57,558 nucleotides of DNA, taken from the NCBI GenBank assembly GCA_031284485.1, contig JAISZT010000058.1:1-57558 (forward strand), written 5' to 3'. Shown piece after piece: positions 18,281 to 27,691 of the stretch (positions within the stretch are counted from its first letter, which is position 1; each line of letters opens with the position of its first letter). A program made the translations under genes and the position numbers. The notes beneath the pieces are model-generated. The model searched no databases, had not been told where the DNA came from, and worked only from the letters and a program-made list of their open reading frames with translations. Origin of the DNA: Desulfovibrio sp. (GTDB taxonomy: Bacteria; Desulfobacterota; Desulfovibrionia; Desulfovibrionales; Desulfovibrionaceae).

Positions 18281-19522
18281 GTGGATGACGACCGGCTCCT
18301 TGAAGCGCTTGACAAGCACCTGAAGCGCCCGGAACGCGTTGTCGCCTTGCAGACAGCCCTTACAGCCTGCAAGGCAATGGGGCCGGAAAACGGCGGCCGG
18401 GGAGAAATGGAAAAGGCGCGGCTCATCGCGGGTTGGCTGAAAGATTTTGGCCTGGACGACCTGTGCTGGGAGAACGCGCCGGACACGCGTGTGCCGGACG
18501 GCGCGCGCCCGAATCTTGTAGCCGTTCTCCCCGGTCGGAGCGACCGGAAGCTCTGGCTGTTCGGCCATATGGACGTGGTGCCCCCAGGGGATCTTGCGGC
18601 CTGGACATCAGACCCCTGGCAGGTGCGGCAGGAGGGCGACAGGCTCTACGGCCGCGGCGTTGTGGACAACCAGCAGGCCATTATCAGCATGCTTCTGCTG
18701 GCAAAAGAACTCCGCGCGCAAAAAATCGCGCCGTCCCTCTCGTTGGGCCTTGTGTTCATGTCTGATGAAGAATGCGGCAGCGACTATGGCCTCGGGCATC
18801 TGCTTGCGCACAGCCGCGAATTGTTCAGGGCCGACGACCTGTACATTGTGCCCGATTCCGGATCCCCGCGGGGCGATATAATAGAAGTGGCGGAAAAAGG
18901 CCAGCTCTGGCTGCAAGTGCGGGTGACAGGCAAACAATGTCATGCCGCGTGGCCGCACGAGGGCCGCAACGCCTTTCTGGCCGGCGCGGACATGGCGCTG
19001 TCCTGCCACAAACGATTGCATGCGGCTTTTCCCGAAGAAGATCCGTTGTTTGATCCGCCCGGATCCACCTTCGTCCCGAGCAAGCACGAGGCCAATGTGC
19101 CGAACATCAACACTGTGCCGGGCAGCGACGTTTTTTATATGGATTGCCGTCTTTTGCCGGGGATCTCCGCCGGAGCGGCGCTGGAGGAAGCGCGGAACAT
19201 CGCGGCGCGGACGGCGCGGCGATGGGGCGTCGCCATTGACGTGCGCGTGGAACGTGAACAGGCCTCCTCGGCTTCTCCCCTGTCATGCCCGGTCGTTACG
19301 TTGCTCACTGACGCCGTGGAGCGCGTGCACAACGTGCGTCCGAAGCCGGTGGGCATAGGCGGGGCCACAGTGGCCGCGCTTTTGCGGCACAAAGGGCTGC
19401 ACGCGGTCGTCTGGAGCACGCTTGAAAGCACCTGCCACCAGCCGGACGAATACTGTTCCATCAGCGCTACCGTCAAAGACGCGCAGGTCTTTGCCCGCAT
19501 ACTCATGTGCGACCATGCCTGA
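18281..19522 (+). CDS. M20-family metallo-hydrolase (ArgE/DapE/CPG2-like)
   Basis: A 413-residue zinc peptidase/deacylase with the expected metal ligands: HMDVVPPGD (about 92-100), the bridging Asp in GRGVVDNQQ (about 124-132), and the catalytic and ligand glutamates in MSDEECGSDYG (about 162-172). An Arg/Asn-rich dimerisation domain follows (PNINTVPGSDVFYMDCRLLPG), and the last ligand His lies near LESTCHQPDEY. The substrate (N-acyl amino acid or dipeptide) cannot be assigned. The start is GTG and has no strong ribosome site; coupling to the PxxKW gene six bases upstream would explain that. Its end overlaps mnmG by 8 bases. Confidence 0.85.
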   Translation: MDDDRLLEALDKHLKRPERVVALQTALTACKAMGPENGGRGEMEKARLIAGWLKDFGLDDLCWENAPDTRVPDGARPNLVAVLPGRSDRKLWLFGHMDVVPPGDLAAWTSDPWQVRQEGDRLYGRGVVDNQQAIISMLLLAKELRAQKIAPSLSLGLVFMSDEECGSDYGLGHLLAHSRELFRADDLYIVPDSGSPRGDIIEVAEKGQLWLQVRVTGKQCHAAWPHEGRNAFLAGADMALSCHKRLHAAFPEEDPLFDPPGSTFVPSKHEANVPNINTVPGSDVFYMDCRLLPGISAGAALEEARNIAARTARRWGVAIDVRVEREQASSASPLSCPVVTLLTDAVERVHNVRPKPVGIGGATVAALLRHKGLHAVVWSTLESTCHQPDEYCSISATVKDAQVFARILMCDHA

Positions 19523-21422
19523 CGATATTTTTGACTGTCTGGTTGTCGGCGGCGGACACGCCGGTTGTGAAGCCGCGACGGCTCTGGCCCGTCTCAAGCA
19601 CAGCGTCCTGCTGATTACCGGCAATGCGGATCGCCTGGGGTATCTTTCCTGCAACCCTGCCATAGGGGGGCTGGCCAAAGGGCACATGGTGCGCGAAATT
19701 GACGCTCTGGGCGGCATGATGGGGCTGTGGGCCGACGCGGCGGGCATTCAGTTCCGCATGCTGAACATGAGCAAGGGCCCGGCCGTGCGGGCCACCCGCG
19801 CCCAGATTGACCGCGACGCTTACAGCAGCGCGCTCAAAAAAACGCTTTTTTCCACGCCCAACCTGCGCGTCTGGCAGGACGCGGCAACCGAAATCACCGT
19901 CGGGGCCGGCCGCGTTTGCGGCGTACGCACGCGACAGGGGCTCGACTTTGCGGCAAGGCACGTGCTGCTGACCACCGGCACCTTTCTGGACGGCCGCATT
20001 CACGTCGGCATGACCAACTTTCCCGGCGGACGAATGGGGGACGGCCCGTCGCCGGGTCTTTCCGACAGCCTGCGCGCTCTGGGCTTCACTCTGGGCCGCC
20101 TGAAAACCGGCACGACGCCGCGTCTTTTGCGCGCGTCCATTGATTTTTCCTCCCTGAAAGAGCAGTTCGGCGACAACCCCGCGCCGACATTCAGTTTTCA
20201 CGGGCCGGGAGCGTGTCTTCCGCAAACATCCTGCCACATTACCTGGACAAACGAGCGTACCCACGAAATCATACGAAGCGGTTTTGACCGCTCGCCGCTG
20301 TTTACCGGCGTAATACAAGGCACGGGCGCGCGCTATTGCCCTTCCATAGAAGACAAGGTGGCCCGCTTTCAGGACAGGGAGAGACATCAGATATTTTTGG
20401 AGCCTGAAGGGCTTGAAAGCGGTGAAATTTACGCCAACGGCCTTTCCACAAGCCTTCCGCCGGATATTCAGACGGCCATGCTGCGCAGTGTGCGCGGGCT
20501 GGAAAAGGCCGTTATGACGCGGCCCGGCTATGCCATCGAATATGACTACGCAAACCCTGTGCAGCTGCGCCCCACGCTGGAAAGCAAAGTCGTGCCCGGC
20601 CTCTGGCTCGCCGGGCAGATAAACGGCACCTCGGGCTATGAGGAAGCCGCCGCCCAGGGACTTTGGGCGGCGCTGAACATTTCCTGCGACCTGCGGGAAT
20701 TGCCCCCTTTTGCTCCTGGACGGGACATGGCCTACATGGCTGTGCTGACAGACGACCTTGTCACCCTCGGCACGCTGGAGCCGTACCGCATGTTCACCTC
20801 ACGCGCCGAACACCGTCTGCTGCTGCGTGAGGACAACGCCGATGCCCGCCTGACGCCGACGGGACGCCGTCTGGGTCTTGTTGACGACGCGCGTTGGCGA
20901 TTTTTTTGCCAAAAAGAAAAATCCGCGGACAATCTCAAACAAAGACTTGCGGAAATTCGCATTCCCGCCGATAAGGAAAAAAGACAATGCGACGCGTTCC
21001 CGCAGCCGGGCGCGAGCCTTGCCGAACTTTTACGCCGACCTGACATGGACAAAATGAAACTGCTTGCGCTGCTTGAAGACGCCCGGGATGCTTTTTCGGA
21101 TGCCGGGCTGAAAGCGGAATTGACGGCCTGCGCCCCCGCTGTATGGGAGCGCGTACAGACGGATATAAAATATGCGGGTTACCTGGAACGCCAGCGTCGG
21201 CTGGTCGCCAGGGCGGCGGGAAGAGAAAAAACAGTCTTGCCCCTTGATATGGACTATACTAAAGTAGTAGGGCTTTCCCGGGAAGTGGAAGAAAAACTTA
21301 ACCGCGTCCGCCCGTGGAATCTTGGACAGGCCGGACGCATATCGGGAGTGACGCCCGCAGCGCTGGCTTGTCTTGAAATTCATTTGCACAAGCTTGAAAT
21401 GCGCCGCCGTCAAACAGGATAA
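19515..21422 (+). CDS. mnmG: tRNA uridine-5-carboxymethylaminomethyl modification enzyme MnmG
   Basis: A 635-residue FAD protein that, with MnmE, installs the carboxymethylaminomethyl group on wobble U34 of certain tRNAs. It has the N-terminal dinucleotide fold CLVVGGGHAGCEAATALARL, then LSCNPAIGGLAKGHMVREID, the conserved GRLKTGTTPRL, and GLWLAGQINGTSGYEEAAAQG before a helical C-terminal domain. Length is typical. The frame is open from 19422, but the ATG at 19515 gives the conserved N-terminus. The start lies inside the end of the M20 gene, so translation is coupled. The MnmE partner is not in the window. Confidence 0.96.
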   Translation: MPDDIFDCLVVGGGHAGCEAATALARLKHSVLLITGNADRLGYLSCNPAIGGLAKGHMVREIDALGGMMGLWADAAGIQFRMLNMSKGPAVRATRAQIDRDAYSSALKKTLFSTPNLRVWQDAATEITVGAGRVCGVRTRQGLDFAARHVLLTTGTFLDGRIHVGMTNFPGGRMGDGPSPGLSDSLRALGFTLGRLKTGTTPRLLRASIDFSSLKEQFGDNPAPTFSFHGPGACLPQTSCHITWTNERTHEIIRSGFDRSPLFTGVIQGTGARYCPSIEDKVARFQDRERHQIFLEPEGLESGEIYANGLSTSLPPDIQTAMLRSVRGLEKAVMTRPGYAIEYDYANPVQLRPTLESKVVPGLWLAGQINGTSGYEEAAAQGLWAALNISCDLRELPPFAPGRDMAYMAVLTDDLVTLGTLEPYRMFTSRAEHRLLLREDNADARLTPTGRRLGLVDDARWRFFCQKEKSADNLKQRLAEIRIPADKEKRQCDAFPQPGASLAELLRRPDMDKMKLLALLEDARDAFSDAGLKAELTACAPAVWERVQTDIKYAGYLERQRRLVARAAGREKTVLPLDMDYTKVVGLSREVEEKLNRVRPWNLGQAGRISGVTPAALACLEIHLHKLEMRRRQTG

Positions 21423-21426
21423 ACAA

Positions 21427-22365
21427 ATGATAAGCACAGCACAATACGCCCTGATCTTTGCCGTCCTGCTGACGGCTGTGCTGTGCGTCGTCGTGGTCAT
21501 GCGTTCCAGAATGCAGACAAACAAATACGCGGCGCGGCGCAAAAACGTTGTCAACAGGATACTTGAGCAGGCGCAGGAGCAAAACGAAAGCCTCGATATA
21601 AAAATGCTGGACGATGAAACCGGCAAAAACGGTCTTGCCGCCACGCTGCAGCACATGAGAAACGACGGCATTGAGGTGGATGTGCTCTCCTATGTTCCCA
21701 GGGACTGGGAGCAGACGTGGGTTGACGTGTATTTTCGCGTTACGCAGAATAACAGGATATCCTTTTATAAATTCCGTTCAAAAATTGTTTCGGTCAAAGC
21801 GCAGGGCAACCGCTCCATCATTGTGCTCGCAAGGCCCGAAGACCTGGAGGTGGGGCAGAAGCGCAATTTCATCCGCATCCGCCCCCCCAAGGAAACGGTG
21901 CGCGTTATCGGCCTCTGGCATCTTGATCCGGGCAAACCTGTTCCCAAAGACACCAGTGAAATAGGCGCGCCGGTCATACATTATAAATTAGGCATGAAAA
22001 ACGAACCGGTGCAAGTTGAAAATATTTCAGCCACCGGCCTTGGGCTGCGCTTTCCGATGGAAGCCCCCGACGTGAATCCCGTCAATCTGGACAAGGGTTC
22101 GCATCTGCTTTGCCTTGTCATTTATAACCTTGACGCCAAGGAAGATCAGGTCGTCACCTTCTGGTGCACCTGCGAGGTGGTCAATGCCAGAGTTCTGGCA
22201 GACTCGGAAAACGTCCTTGTGCTGGGCACGCAGTTCACCAACTGGTCGGTTCTGGAACCGGGGAAGTCGGAAATCCACTGGTTCAACTGTTCCCCCACAA
22301 AGGGCGTGGCGCCCATAACCCAGTGGGTTATGCATATGGACAAGAAACAGCGAAAATTCATGTAG
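21427..22365 (+). CDS. Membrane-anchored PilZ-domain protein
   Basis: A 312-residue protein with one N-terminal membrane segment (YALIFAVLLTAVLCVVVVM, residues 7-25), a basic linker, a YcgR-N-like middle part (about 80-150), then a PilZ domain beginning with the c-di-GMP-binding arginine motif RNFIR (about 157-161) and the second motif NISATGLGLRF (about 198-208). It is probably a c-di-GMP receptor on the inner face of the membrane, affecting motility or surface functions. It starts four bases after mnmG. No flagellar genes are adjacent. Confidence 0.8.
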   Translation: MISTAQYALIFAVLLTAVLCVVVVMRSRMQTNKYAARRKNVVNRILEQAQEQNESLDIKMLDDETGKNGLAATLQHMRNDGIEVDVLSYVPRDWEQTWVDVYFRVTQNNRISFYKFRSKIVSVKAQGNRSIIVLARPEDLEVGQKRNFIRIRPPKETVRVIGLWHLDPGKPVPKDTSEIGAPVIHYKLGMKNEPVQVENISATGLGLRFPMEAPDVNPVNLDKGSHLLCLVIYNLDAKEDQVVTFWCTCEVVNARVLADSENVLVLGTQFTNWSVLEPGKSEIHWFNCSPTKGVAPITQWVMHMDKKQRKFM

Positions 22366-22413
22366 CGGCTTGTCGCTTATGAAATGTTCAGCAACTAATC
22401 AAGGAGGCTTCCC

Positions 22414-23265
22414 TTGGACGGTGGAGCAGACAGTCACAGTACTCTCTGGTCGCGCCTGGGCAAACTGTTTGGGCACGACGACGATGAATCCTTAAAAAAA
22501 GCCATTGCCGAAGCCGGGGCTGTAGGCGAAGTGGAGCCGGACGAAGAGTCCATGCTGCTCGGCATCTTGCGTTTTGACGACCTCCAGGTGCAGGACACCA
22601 TGATCCCCCGCACAGATATTGACTGTGTGCCGGACGACATGCCCTTGCAGGAAGTTGTGCGCGTCATAGTGCAATCAGGCCATTCCCGCATTCCCGTATA
22701 CAAGGACACCCGCGACAATATGGTGGGCATACTGCACGCCAAGGATTTGCTGAGTTGTCTTGTTGAAAACGGACGGGCCTCGCTGCCGGTTTCAAAAGTT
22801 ATGCGCGAGCCTTTTTTTGTGCCCGAAACAAAATCCGTGCGCACCCTGCTGCAGGAATTTCGCGCTCTCAAGCAGCATATCGCCATTGCGCTTGACGAAT
22901 ACGGCGGCACTTCCGGACTGATAACCATTGAAGACCTGCTGGAAGAAATTGTGGGCGACATTGAAGATGAGCACGACACGCCCCGCCGTGAAGACATTCG
23001 GCCCGTGAGCAAAAATATTTATGAGCTCACCGGCCGCGCTCTGCTGGAAGACATAGCCAAAATAGGCATTTCCCTGACTTCCGACGCGGTGGAAACCGTT
23101 GGCGGGTATCTGAGCATGGAAGCCGGGCACGTTCCGGGCACAGGGGAATCTTTCACCATACAGGGGTGGGTTTTCACCGTGCTTGACGCGGACAAAAAAC
23201 TGATCCATTTGTTGCGCGCCGAACCGGCGGGGTTGGAAACTAACAGCGCAGCAACAGGGGAATGA
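22414..23265 (+). CDS. CBS-pair and CorC/HlyC-domain protein
   Basis: A 283-residue soluble protein with two CBS repeats (about 60-190, including TMIPRTDIDCVPDD and SGHSRIPVYKDTRDNMVGIL) and a C-terminal CorC/HlyC domain (about 205-270). IALDEYGGTSGLITIEDLLEEIVGDI is the usual family segment between them, given here only to residue 178. This is the CorC/YbeX type, lacking the membrane domain of full CNNM proteins. In enterobacteria ybeX lies beside lnt, exactly as here. Reported roles are magnesium/cobalt efflux accessory and ribosome-related functions. The start is TTG with an excellent AAGGAGG at 22401-22407. Confidence 0.88.
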   Translation: MDGGADSHSTLWSRLGKLFGHDDDESLKKAIAEAGAVGEVEPDEESMLLGILRFDDLQVQDTMIPRTDIDCVPDDMPLQEVVRVIVQSGHSRIPVYKDTRDNMVGILHAKDLLSCLVENGRASLPVSKVMREPFFVPETKSVRTLLQEFRALKQHIAIALDEYGGTSGLITIEDLLEEIVGDIEDEHDTPRREDIRPVSKNIYELTGRALLEDIAKIGISLTSDAVETVGGYLSMEAGHVPGTGESFTIQGWVFTVLDADKKLIHLLRAEPAGLETNSAATGE

Positions 23266-24779
23266 ACACGCTCCTGTTCACAGGATTTTGCGGCGCGTTT
23301 TTTTTGTGGATGGGTTTTCCCAATGACGCGCTGAGTCTGCCGCCGCTTGTCCTGCTCTATCCTGTGGCTCTTGCCTGCCTTGGTCTGCGCGCGCCGGATC
23401 GCATGGCCGCTTTTCGTTACGGCTGGCTGACCGGCATCGCCGGGGGCACGGCTGTGTTGTATTGGCTTGCTCTGCCGGTGCATGACGTGGGCGGGCTGGT
23501 CTGGCCTCTGGCTGTGCCCTGCGCTGTCTTTATCGCGGCCTGTCTGGCCTGCCTGAGCGGTCTGTTTTCTCTTGCCGCCCATGCGCTGCGCGGCTGGACA
23601 ACATTTTTGTCCGCCGTCATTTCAGGAATTTTCTGGTATCTGCTGGAAGAAACTTCGGCGCTTGTCCTCGGCTTCCCCTGGCTTTCCCTTTCCGGCGCGC
23701 TCGCGGCGTGGCCTGTCATGATACAGGCCGCCGATCTCGTCGGCGCGTACATGCTGAGCGGTCTCTGGGTCATGGCCGCGCTGCTCTGCTTTTTGCCGGA
23801 AACACCCCCGCGCCGCCGGCTTGTCGGAGTGGCGCTTGCCGCGCTGCTGGCCGTCTACGGCGTTTTCCAGCTCCGCAACCACCCCTTCACTCCGAACCCC
23901 ACCGGCGAAAACAGCTTTGCCGCGCTTTTTGTGGAAGGCAACATTGACCAGAACAAAAAATGGACGCCCGCTCTGCAGCGCAAGACAGTGGAAGCTTATA
24001 TCGGCCTGACGCAAAAAGCCCTGGCTGTGAATCCCGACGAAAAAATTCTGATTGTCTGGCCGGAGACGGCCATGCCCTTCTTTTTCGACACAAGCACACA
24101 GTATGCGCCGCTCATACGAAATCTGGCGGCTCAAAACAAAAAGGCGCTTCTTTTCGGCGCGCCCGGCCTGAAAAAAAAACCGGGCGGTCAGGACACTGTT
24201 TTCAACCGCGCTTTTCTGCTTGGGGACAACGGCGCGACTCTCGGCTATTACGACAAGGAACACCTTGTGCCTTTTGGCGAATATCTGCCGGAATGGCTGA
24301 AACTGGATTTTCTTTCCGCGCTCCTGCAGGGGGTCGGGACGTACGAGGCGGGCACGCAGGCAAGGCCGCTGCGATACGGCAGCCTTGCCCTGGGCATGCT
24401 TATCTGCTATGAGGGAATATTCCCCGAGCTTGCTCAGGGCCGCGTGGACGACGGCGCGAACGTTCTGGCGGACATCAGCAACGACAACTGGTTTGGCCGC
24501 ACCCCGGCCGCGCGGCAGCATTTGTATTTGACGGCGTTACGCGCTGTGGAGCAGAACCGCTGGCTCCTGCGCGGCACAAATTCGGGCATTACAGCCATTA
24601 TCGACCCGCGCGGGCGTCTGACCCTGCGGGGCGACCAGTTTGTGGAGACGACCAGACTGGGACGGGCGGAATACCTGCAAGGGCGGAGCCTGTACCACAG
24701 AATCGCCCCCTGGCTTTTGCCGGCGACGATTCTGGCCTGTTTGCTGTTGTTGCTGTATGGCCGTCGGCGTAAAAGATAA
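23262..24779 (+). CDS. lnt: Apolipoprotein N-acyltransferase
   Basis: A 505-residue inner-membrane enzyme that adds the third acyl chain to lipoproteins. The N-terminal half has about six hydrophobic segments. The periplasmic nitrilase domain (about 215-470) has the catalytic triad surroundings IVWPETAMPFFF (Glu), a Lys in the YDKEHLVPFGEYLP region, and MLICYEGIFPEL (Cys). The block SNDNWFGRTPAARQHLYL is also conserved. A final membrane segment ends in basic residues. The ATG overlaps the CBS gene stop by four bases. Its substrates would include the YajG-like lipoprotein encoded at 5819. Confidence 0.95.
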   Translation: MNTLLFTGFCGAFFLWMGFPNDALSLPPLVLLYPVALACLGLRAPDRMAAFRYGWLTGIAGGTAVLYWLALPVHDVGGLVWPLAVPCAVFIAACLACLSGLFSLAAHALRGWTTFLSAVISGIFWYLLEETSALVLGFPWLSLSGALAAWPVMIQAADLVGAYMLSGLWVMAALLCFLPETPPRRRLVGVALAALLAVYGVFQLRNHPFTPNPTGENSFAALFVEGNIDQNKKWTPALQRKTVEAYIGLTQKALAVNPDEKILIVWPETAMPFFFDTSTQYAPLIRNLAAQNKKALLFGAPGLKKKPGGQDTVFNRAFLLGDNGATLGYYDKEHLVPFGEYLPEWLKLDFLSALLQGVGTYEAGTQARPLRYGSLALGMLICYEGIFPELAQGRVDDGANVLADISNDNWFGRTPAARQHLYLTALRAVEQNRWLLRGTNSGITAIIDPRGRLTLRGDQFVETTRLGRAEYLQGRSLYHRIAPWLLPATILACLLLLLYGRRRKR

Positions 24780-24811
24780 CTTTTTAATCTGCAAACCAAC
24801 AAAGGCCCATC

Positions 24812-25925
24812 ATGCTGCACCTGAGTGATTTACGCGCCGCCTGCCAGCCCCTTTCGCAACGATTTGACAGTCTTTGGGGGCGTCTTTGACCTGAATGCGC
24901 TGCAAACACGCCTGAGCGCGATTGAAGCGGAACTCTCCCGCCCCGGCGCGTGGGACAACCCCGAAGCGCTCACTCCCCTGTTGCGGCGCAAAAGCCGCAT
25001 GGAAGAGGAGATCAGCCGCCTGACCCGCCTGAAAACCTGCCGTGAGGACATGGAGGAATGGCTTGCCCTGGCAAACGAAAGCGAAGATCAGGAAGCCATG
25101 GAATCGCTTGCCCAACAGCAGAAAGAGCTTGCCGGTCTTCTGGATGAAACCGAGCTTGTCACCCTGCTTGCGGCCGAAGAGGACAAACTGGACGCCATTC
25201 TGGAAATTCATCCCGGCGCGGGCGGCACGGAATCCCAGGACTGGGCAGAAATGCTTTTGCGCATGTATACCCGCTGGGCCGCGCGCCGCAAGTTTGATCT
25301 GGAAGAACTGGACATGCTGCCCGGCGACGAGGCCGGCATCAAAAGCGTCACCCTGCGCGTCGCCGGGCCATACGCCTTCGGCTTTTTGAAAAGCGAACGC
25401 GGCATTCACCGCCTGATACGCATTTCGCCCTTTGACGCCTCGGGTCGCCGCCACACCTCCTTTGCCTCGGTTGACGTCATCCCGGACGCCGGCACGGAGA
25501 TTGAGCTGGACATCAGGGAAGCGGATTTGCGTTTTGACATTTTCCGCTCCAGCGGCCCCGGCGGGCAAAGCGTCAACACGACCAGCTCGGCCGTGCGCGT
25601 GACGCATCTGCCTACCGGCATCACCGCCCAGTGCCAGAACGAAAAATCCCAGCACCACAACAAGGAGACGGCTCTGCGCGTGCTGAAGGCGCGTTTGTAC
25701 AACCTTGAAGTGCAAAAGCGGGAAGCGGAACGTCAGGCGGATTACGCGGGCAAGGACGCCATCGCCTTCGGCAGCCAGATACGCACCTACACCCTGCAAC
25801 CGTACCGTCTGGTCAAGGATCACCGCACCGGCGCGGAATCCGGCAATGTGGACGCTGTTCTTGACGGCGCGATTGACGCCTTTCAACACGACTACCTGTT
25901 GAGCCGCCATGAACAAAATCGCTGA
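24812..25925 (+). CDS. prfB: Peptide chain release factor 2, programmed +1 frameshift
   Basis: RF2 recognises UGA and UAA stop codons and releases the peptide. The gene starts at ATG 24812 and runs 25 codons (MLHLSDLRAACQPL...WGRL) to an in-frame TGA at 24887-24889. A +1 shift at CTT-TGA-C brings the ribosome into the frame that continues to 25925, giving about 370 residues. In that frame are the anticodon-mimic SPF (ISPFDASGRRHT) and the GGQ loop SSGPGGQSVNTTSS. Reading only from the ATG at 24825 would give a non-homologous N-terminus, so the frameshifted product is preferred. The 3' end overlaps the next gene by 17 bases. Confidence 0.93.
24876..24890 (+). promoter_or_regulatory. RF2 autoregulatory frameshift signal
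   Basis: A Shine-Dalgarno-like GGGGG (24876-24880) lies three bases before the slippery CTT (24884-24886), then TGA (24887-24889) and C. This is the canonical RF2 arrangement, in which slow UGA termination at low RF2 level favours the +1 shift and restores RF2 synthesis. Confidence 0.92.
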
Positions 25926-26493
25926 GCGCAACGCGGCGTCAACGCTCCCTCTCCCGCCGGACACGGAGGCGTTTTCGGCGAAGATAGATTCTGAGCTTAT
26001 GCGGCTTGCCCGCGGCGGCACGGAGCTTTCCCTTGTTTGCGCCGCCCTGCGCAAACGCAAAACACTGGCGCAGCGCCTTGGCGAAGCGGCGGTCGCGCGC
26101 CTGGAAGCCGTGCTCCATGACACGCTGCGCGGCTGCCTTGGGGAATGCGACAGCATGGACAGGCTTTGCCCCGGCCGTTACGCGCTGCTGCTGCCGGGCG
26201 TGGGGCTGTTCCGGGCGCGGCTACTGGCCGAGCGGATGCAAAATGATTTTGCCGCGCGCGCGGGCGCCGGCGGCAACGGTCCGGATATTTCCTGCGCGCT
26301 GAGCATAGCCTGCGTTTCCCAGGCTGACAAGACGTGCGCCGCGGAACTGCTTTCCAGAGCGCAAGCGGGCCTTGAGCACGCGCTTGGGCAAAAAAATGCC
26401 CACATTTTTCAGGAGGCGCGCACCGCGCTGGACGCGCACGCCGCCCTGGTTCACCCCAATGAAAAACGTTTCCTCTTTTTTGGCGGAGAATAA
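25909..26493 (+). CDS. Degenerate GGDEF-like protein
   Basis: A 194-residue protein whose fold pattern resembles a diguanylate cyclase (GGDEF) domain: the strand/helix order around AARLEAVLHDTLRGCLG, RLCPGRYALLLPGVG, and ARLLAERMQNDF is that of a GGDEF domain. However, the position of the GGDEF signature reads CPGRYALLLPG and lacks the catalytic acidic residues, so cyclase activity is not expected. It ends in a short Phe-rich tail (KRFLFFGGE). It overlaps prfB by 17 bases and lies 2 bases before a MinD/FlhG-like ATPase gene, which suggests joint function, perhaps in placing a surface structure. The assignment is from overall pattern only. Confidence 0.55.
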   Translation: MNKIAERNAASTLPLPPDTEAFSAKIDSELMRLARGGTELSLVCAALRKRKTLAQRLGEAAVARLEAVLHDTLRGCLGECDSMDRLCPGRYALLLPGVGLFRARLLAERMQNDFAARAGAGGNGPDISCALSIACVSQADKTCAAELLSRAQAGLEHALGQKNAHIFQEARTALDAHAALVHPNEKRFLFFGGE

Positions 26494-26495
26494 GT

Positions 26496-27335
26496 ATGTC
26501 ACGCAACAGCACATTGAGCGTTGCCGTCCTGAGCGGCAAAGGCGGAGTCGGTAAAACCAATATCTCCCTTAATCTGGCCTGCGCGTTGCACCAGACGGGC
26601 TTCAAGGTTCTGTTGATGGACTGTGACCTTGGTCTGGCGAATCTGGATGTGCTGCTGGGTATCGCCCCGGAAAGCAACATGCAGAATGTCCTGCTGGGCG
26701 AAAAATCCGTCAGGGACGCGCTTCACCATGTGACGTCCAGGGGTTTTGACGTGTTGCCCGCGGCTTCCGGCGTGCCGGAACTCTCGGAAATGAGTCGGGA
26801 ATCGCGAGAACTGCTGCTCGGCCGTCTCACACCCCTGCTTGGCGACTACGACTATGTTTTCATGGATCTGGGAGCGGGCATTTCCGACACCGTGCAAACT
26901 TTCGCGGCCATGGCGATCGCGCGTATTGTCGTCATAACGCCGGAACCCACATCGCTTACGGACAGTTACGCTCTCATCAAGGTGCTCAACGCGCGCTACG
27001 GCGTGCGCGACTTTATGACGCTTGTCAATCAGTCGGCGTCCGACAAGGAGGCCAGAGCCACATTTGACAAGCTCGCGGCAGCCTGCCGCCATTTTCTGAA
27101 CTTGGAACCCGCGCTGCTCGGACATGTGCGCAATGACAAAAAATTTCCCGAGGCCGTCCGCAAACAGCAGCCCCTGTTGCACTATGCGCCGGGAAGTCCG
27201 GCCTCACAGGATTTGCAGATGTTGGCCGAGCGTTTGCAGCGCATACGCCTGAGTATGGCGGATCAACTGGCCGATAAAAAAATTTTGCAGGATTTACCCC
27301 CGGAAAGACTTGACCCGACAAAACCAAAAGCATAA
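26496..27335 (+). CDS. MinD/ParA-type ATPase, FlhG-like
   Basis: A 279-residue P-loop ATPase with the deviant Walker A GKGGVGKTN (about 14-22), switch region DCDLGLANLDVLLG (about 45-58) and the DLGAGISDTV Walker B-like block (about 128-137). Such proteins dimerise on ATP and position structures at the membrane; FlhG/YlxH members control flagellar number and MinD members the division site. No MinC, MinE, FlhF or flagellar gene is adjacent, so the subfamily cannot be fixed, though the length and the GIAPESNMQNVLLG segment fit FlhG-like proteins. An amphipathic membrane-targeting helix of MinD type is not evident at the C-terminus. Confidence 0.82.
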   Translation: MSRNSTLSVAVLSGKGGVGKTNISLNLACALHQTGFKVLLMDCDLGLANLDVLLGIAPESNMQNVLLGEKSVRDALHHVTSRGFDVLPAASGVPELSEMSRESRELLLGRLTPLLGDYDYVFMDLGAGISDTVQTFAAMAIARIVVITPEPTSLTDSYALIKVLNARYGVRDFMTLVNQSASDKEARATFDKLAAACRHFLNLEPALLGHVRNDKKFPEAVRKQQPLLHYAPGSPASQDLQMLAERLQRIRLSMADQLADKKILQDLPPERLDPTKPKA

Positions 27336-27394
27336 AAAAATAAAGAGGAAAGGCAGCGTTTTTCTCTACTCGTTCACAGATGCACGGAGGCACA

Positions 27395-27670
27395 ATGAAC
27401 AAAAGCGAACTTATCAAGACGTTGGCTGACGAAACCTATCTTCCGCTGGAAGAGGCGTCTGCGGTGGTCAATATTCTTTTCGACTCCATGAAGTCATCTC
27501 TGACCGGTGGGAACCGTATTGAAATACGCGGGTTCGGCAGCTTTAAAATCAAGGAATACGGCGGATATACAGGCCGTAATCCCAAAACGGGCGAGCGCAT
27601 AGCCGTAGCGCCCAAGCGTTTGCCATTTTTCCGCGCCGGCAGAGAACTTAAAGAATTTACCAACAAGTAA
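27395..27670 (+). CDS. HU/IHF-family DNA-binding protein
   Basis: A 91-residue nucleoid protein that bends DNA as a dimer. It has the helical N-terminus (MNKSELIKTLADETYLPLEE) and the beta-arm segment FGSFKIKEYGGYTGRNPKTG with the proline that intercalates into DNA, followed by the family's basic C-terminus. The IHF-like wording of the arm (GRNPKTGE) cannot by itself separate IHF subunits from HU. The ATG at 27395 has GGAGG seven bases upstream; a start at 27380 would place that site inside the coding region. Confidence 0.92.
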   Translation: MNKSELIKTLADETYLPLEEASAVVNILFDSMKSSLTGGNRIEIRGFGSFKIKEYGGYTGRNPKTGERIAVAPKRLPFFRAGRELKEFTNK

Positions 27671-27691
27671 GCATCCTGCAAGGGTACTGAC

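Noticed and set aside
24825..25925. prfB starting at ATG 24825 without frameshift
   Set aside because: The N-terminus would be unrelated to RF2, whereas the start at 24812 with the CTT-TGA-C shift gives the RF2 N-terminus and the known regulatory site.
25909..26493. Active diguanylate cyclase
   Set aside because: The signature position reads CPGRYALLLPG with no GGDEF acidic residues.
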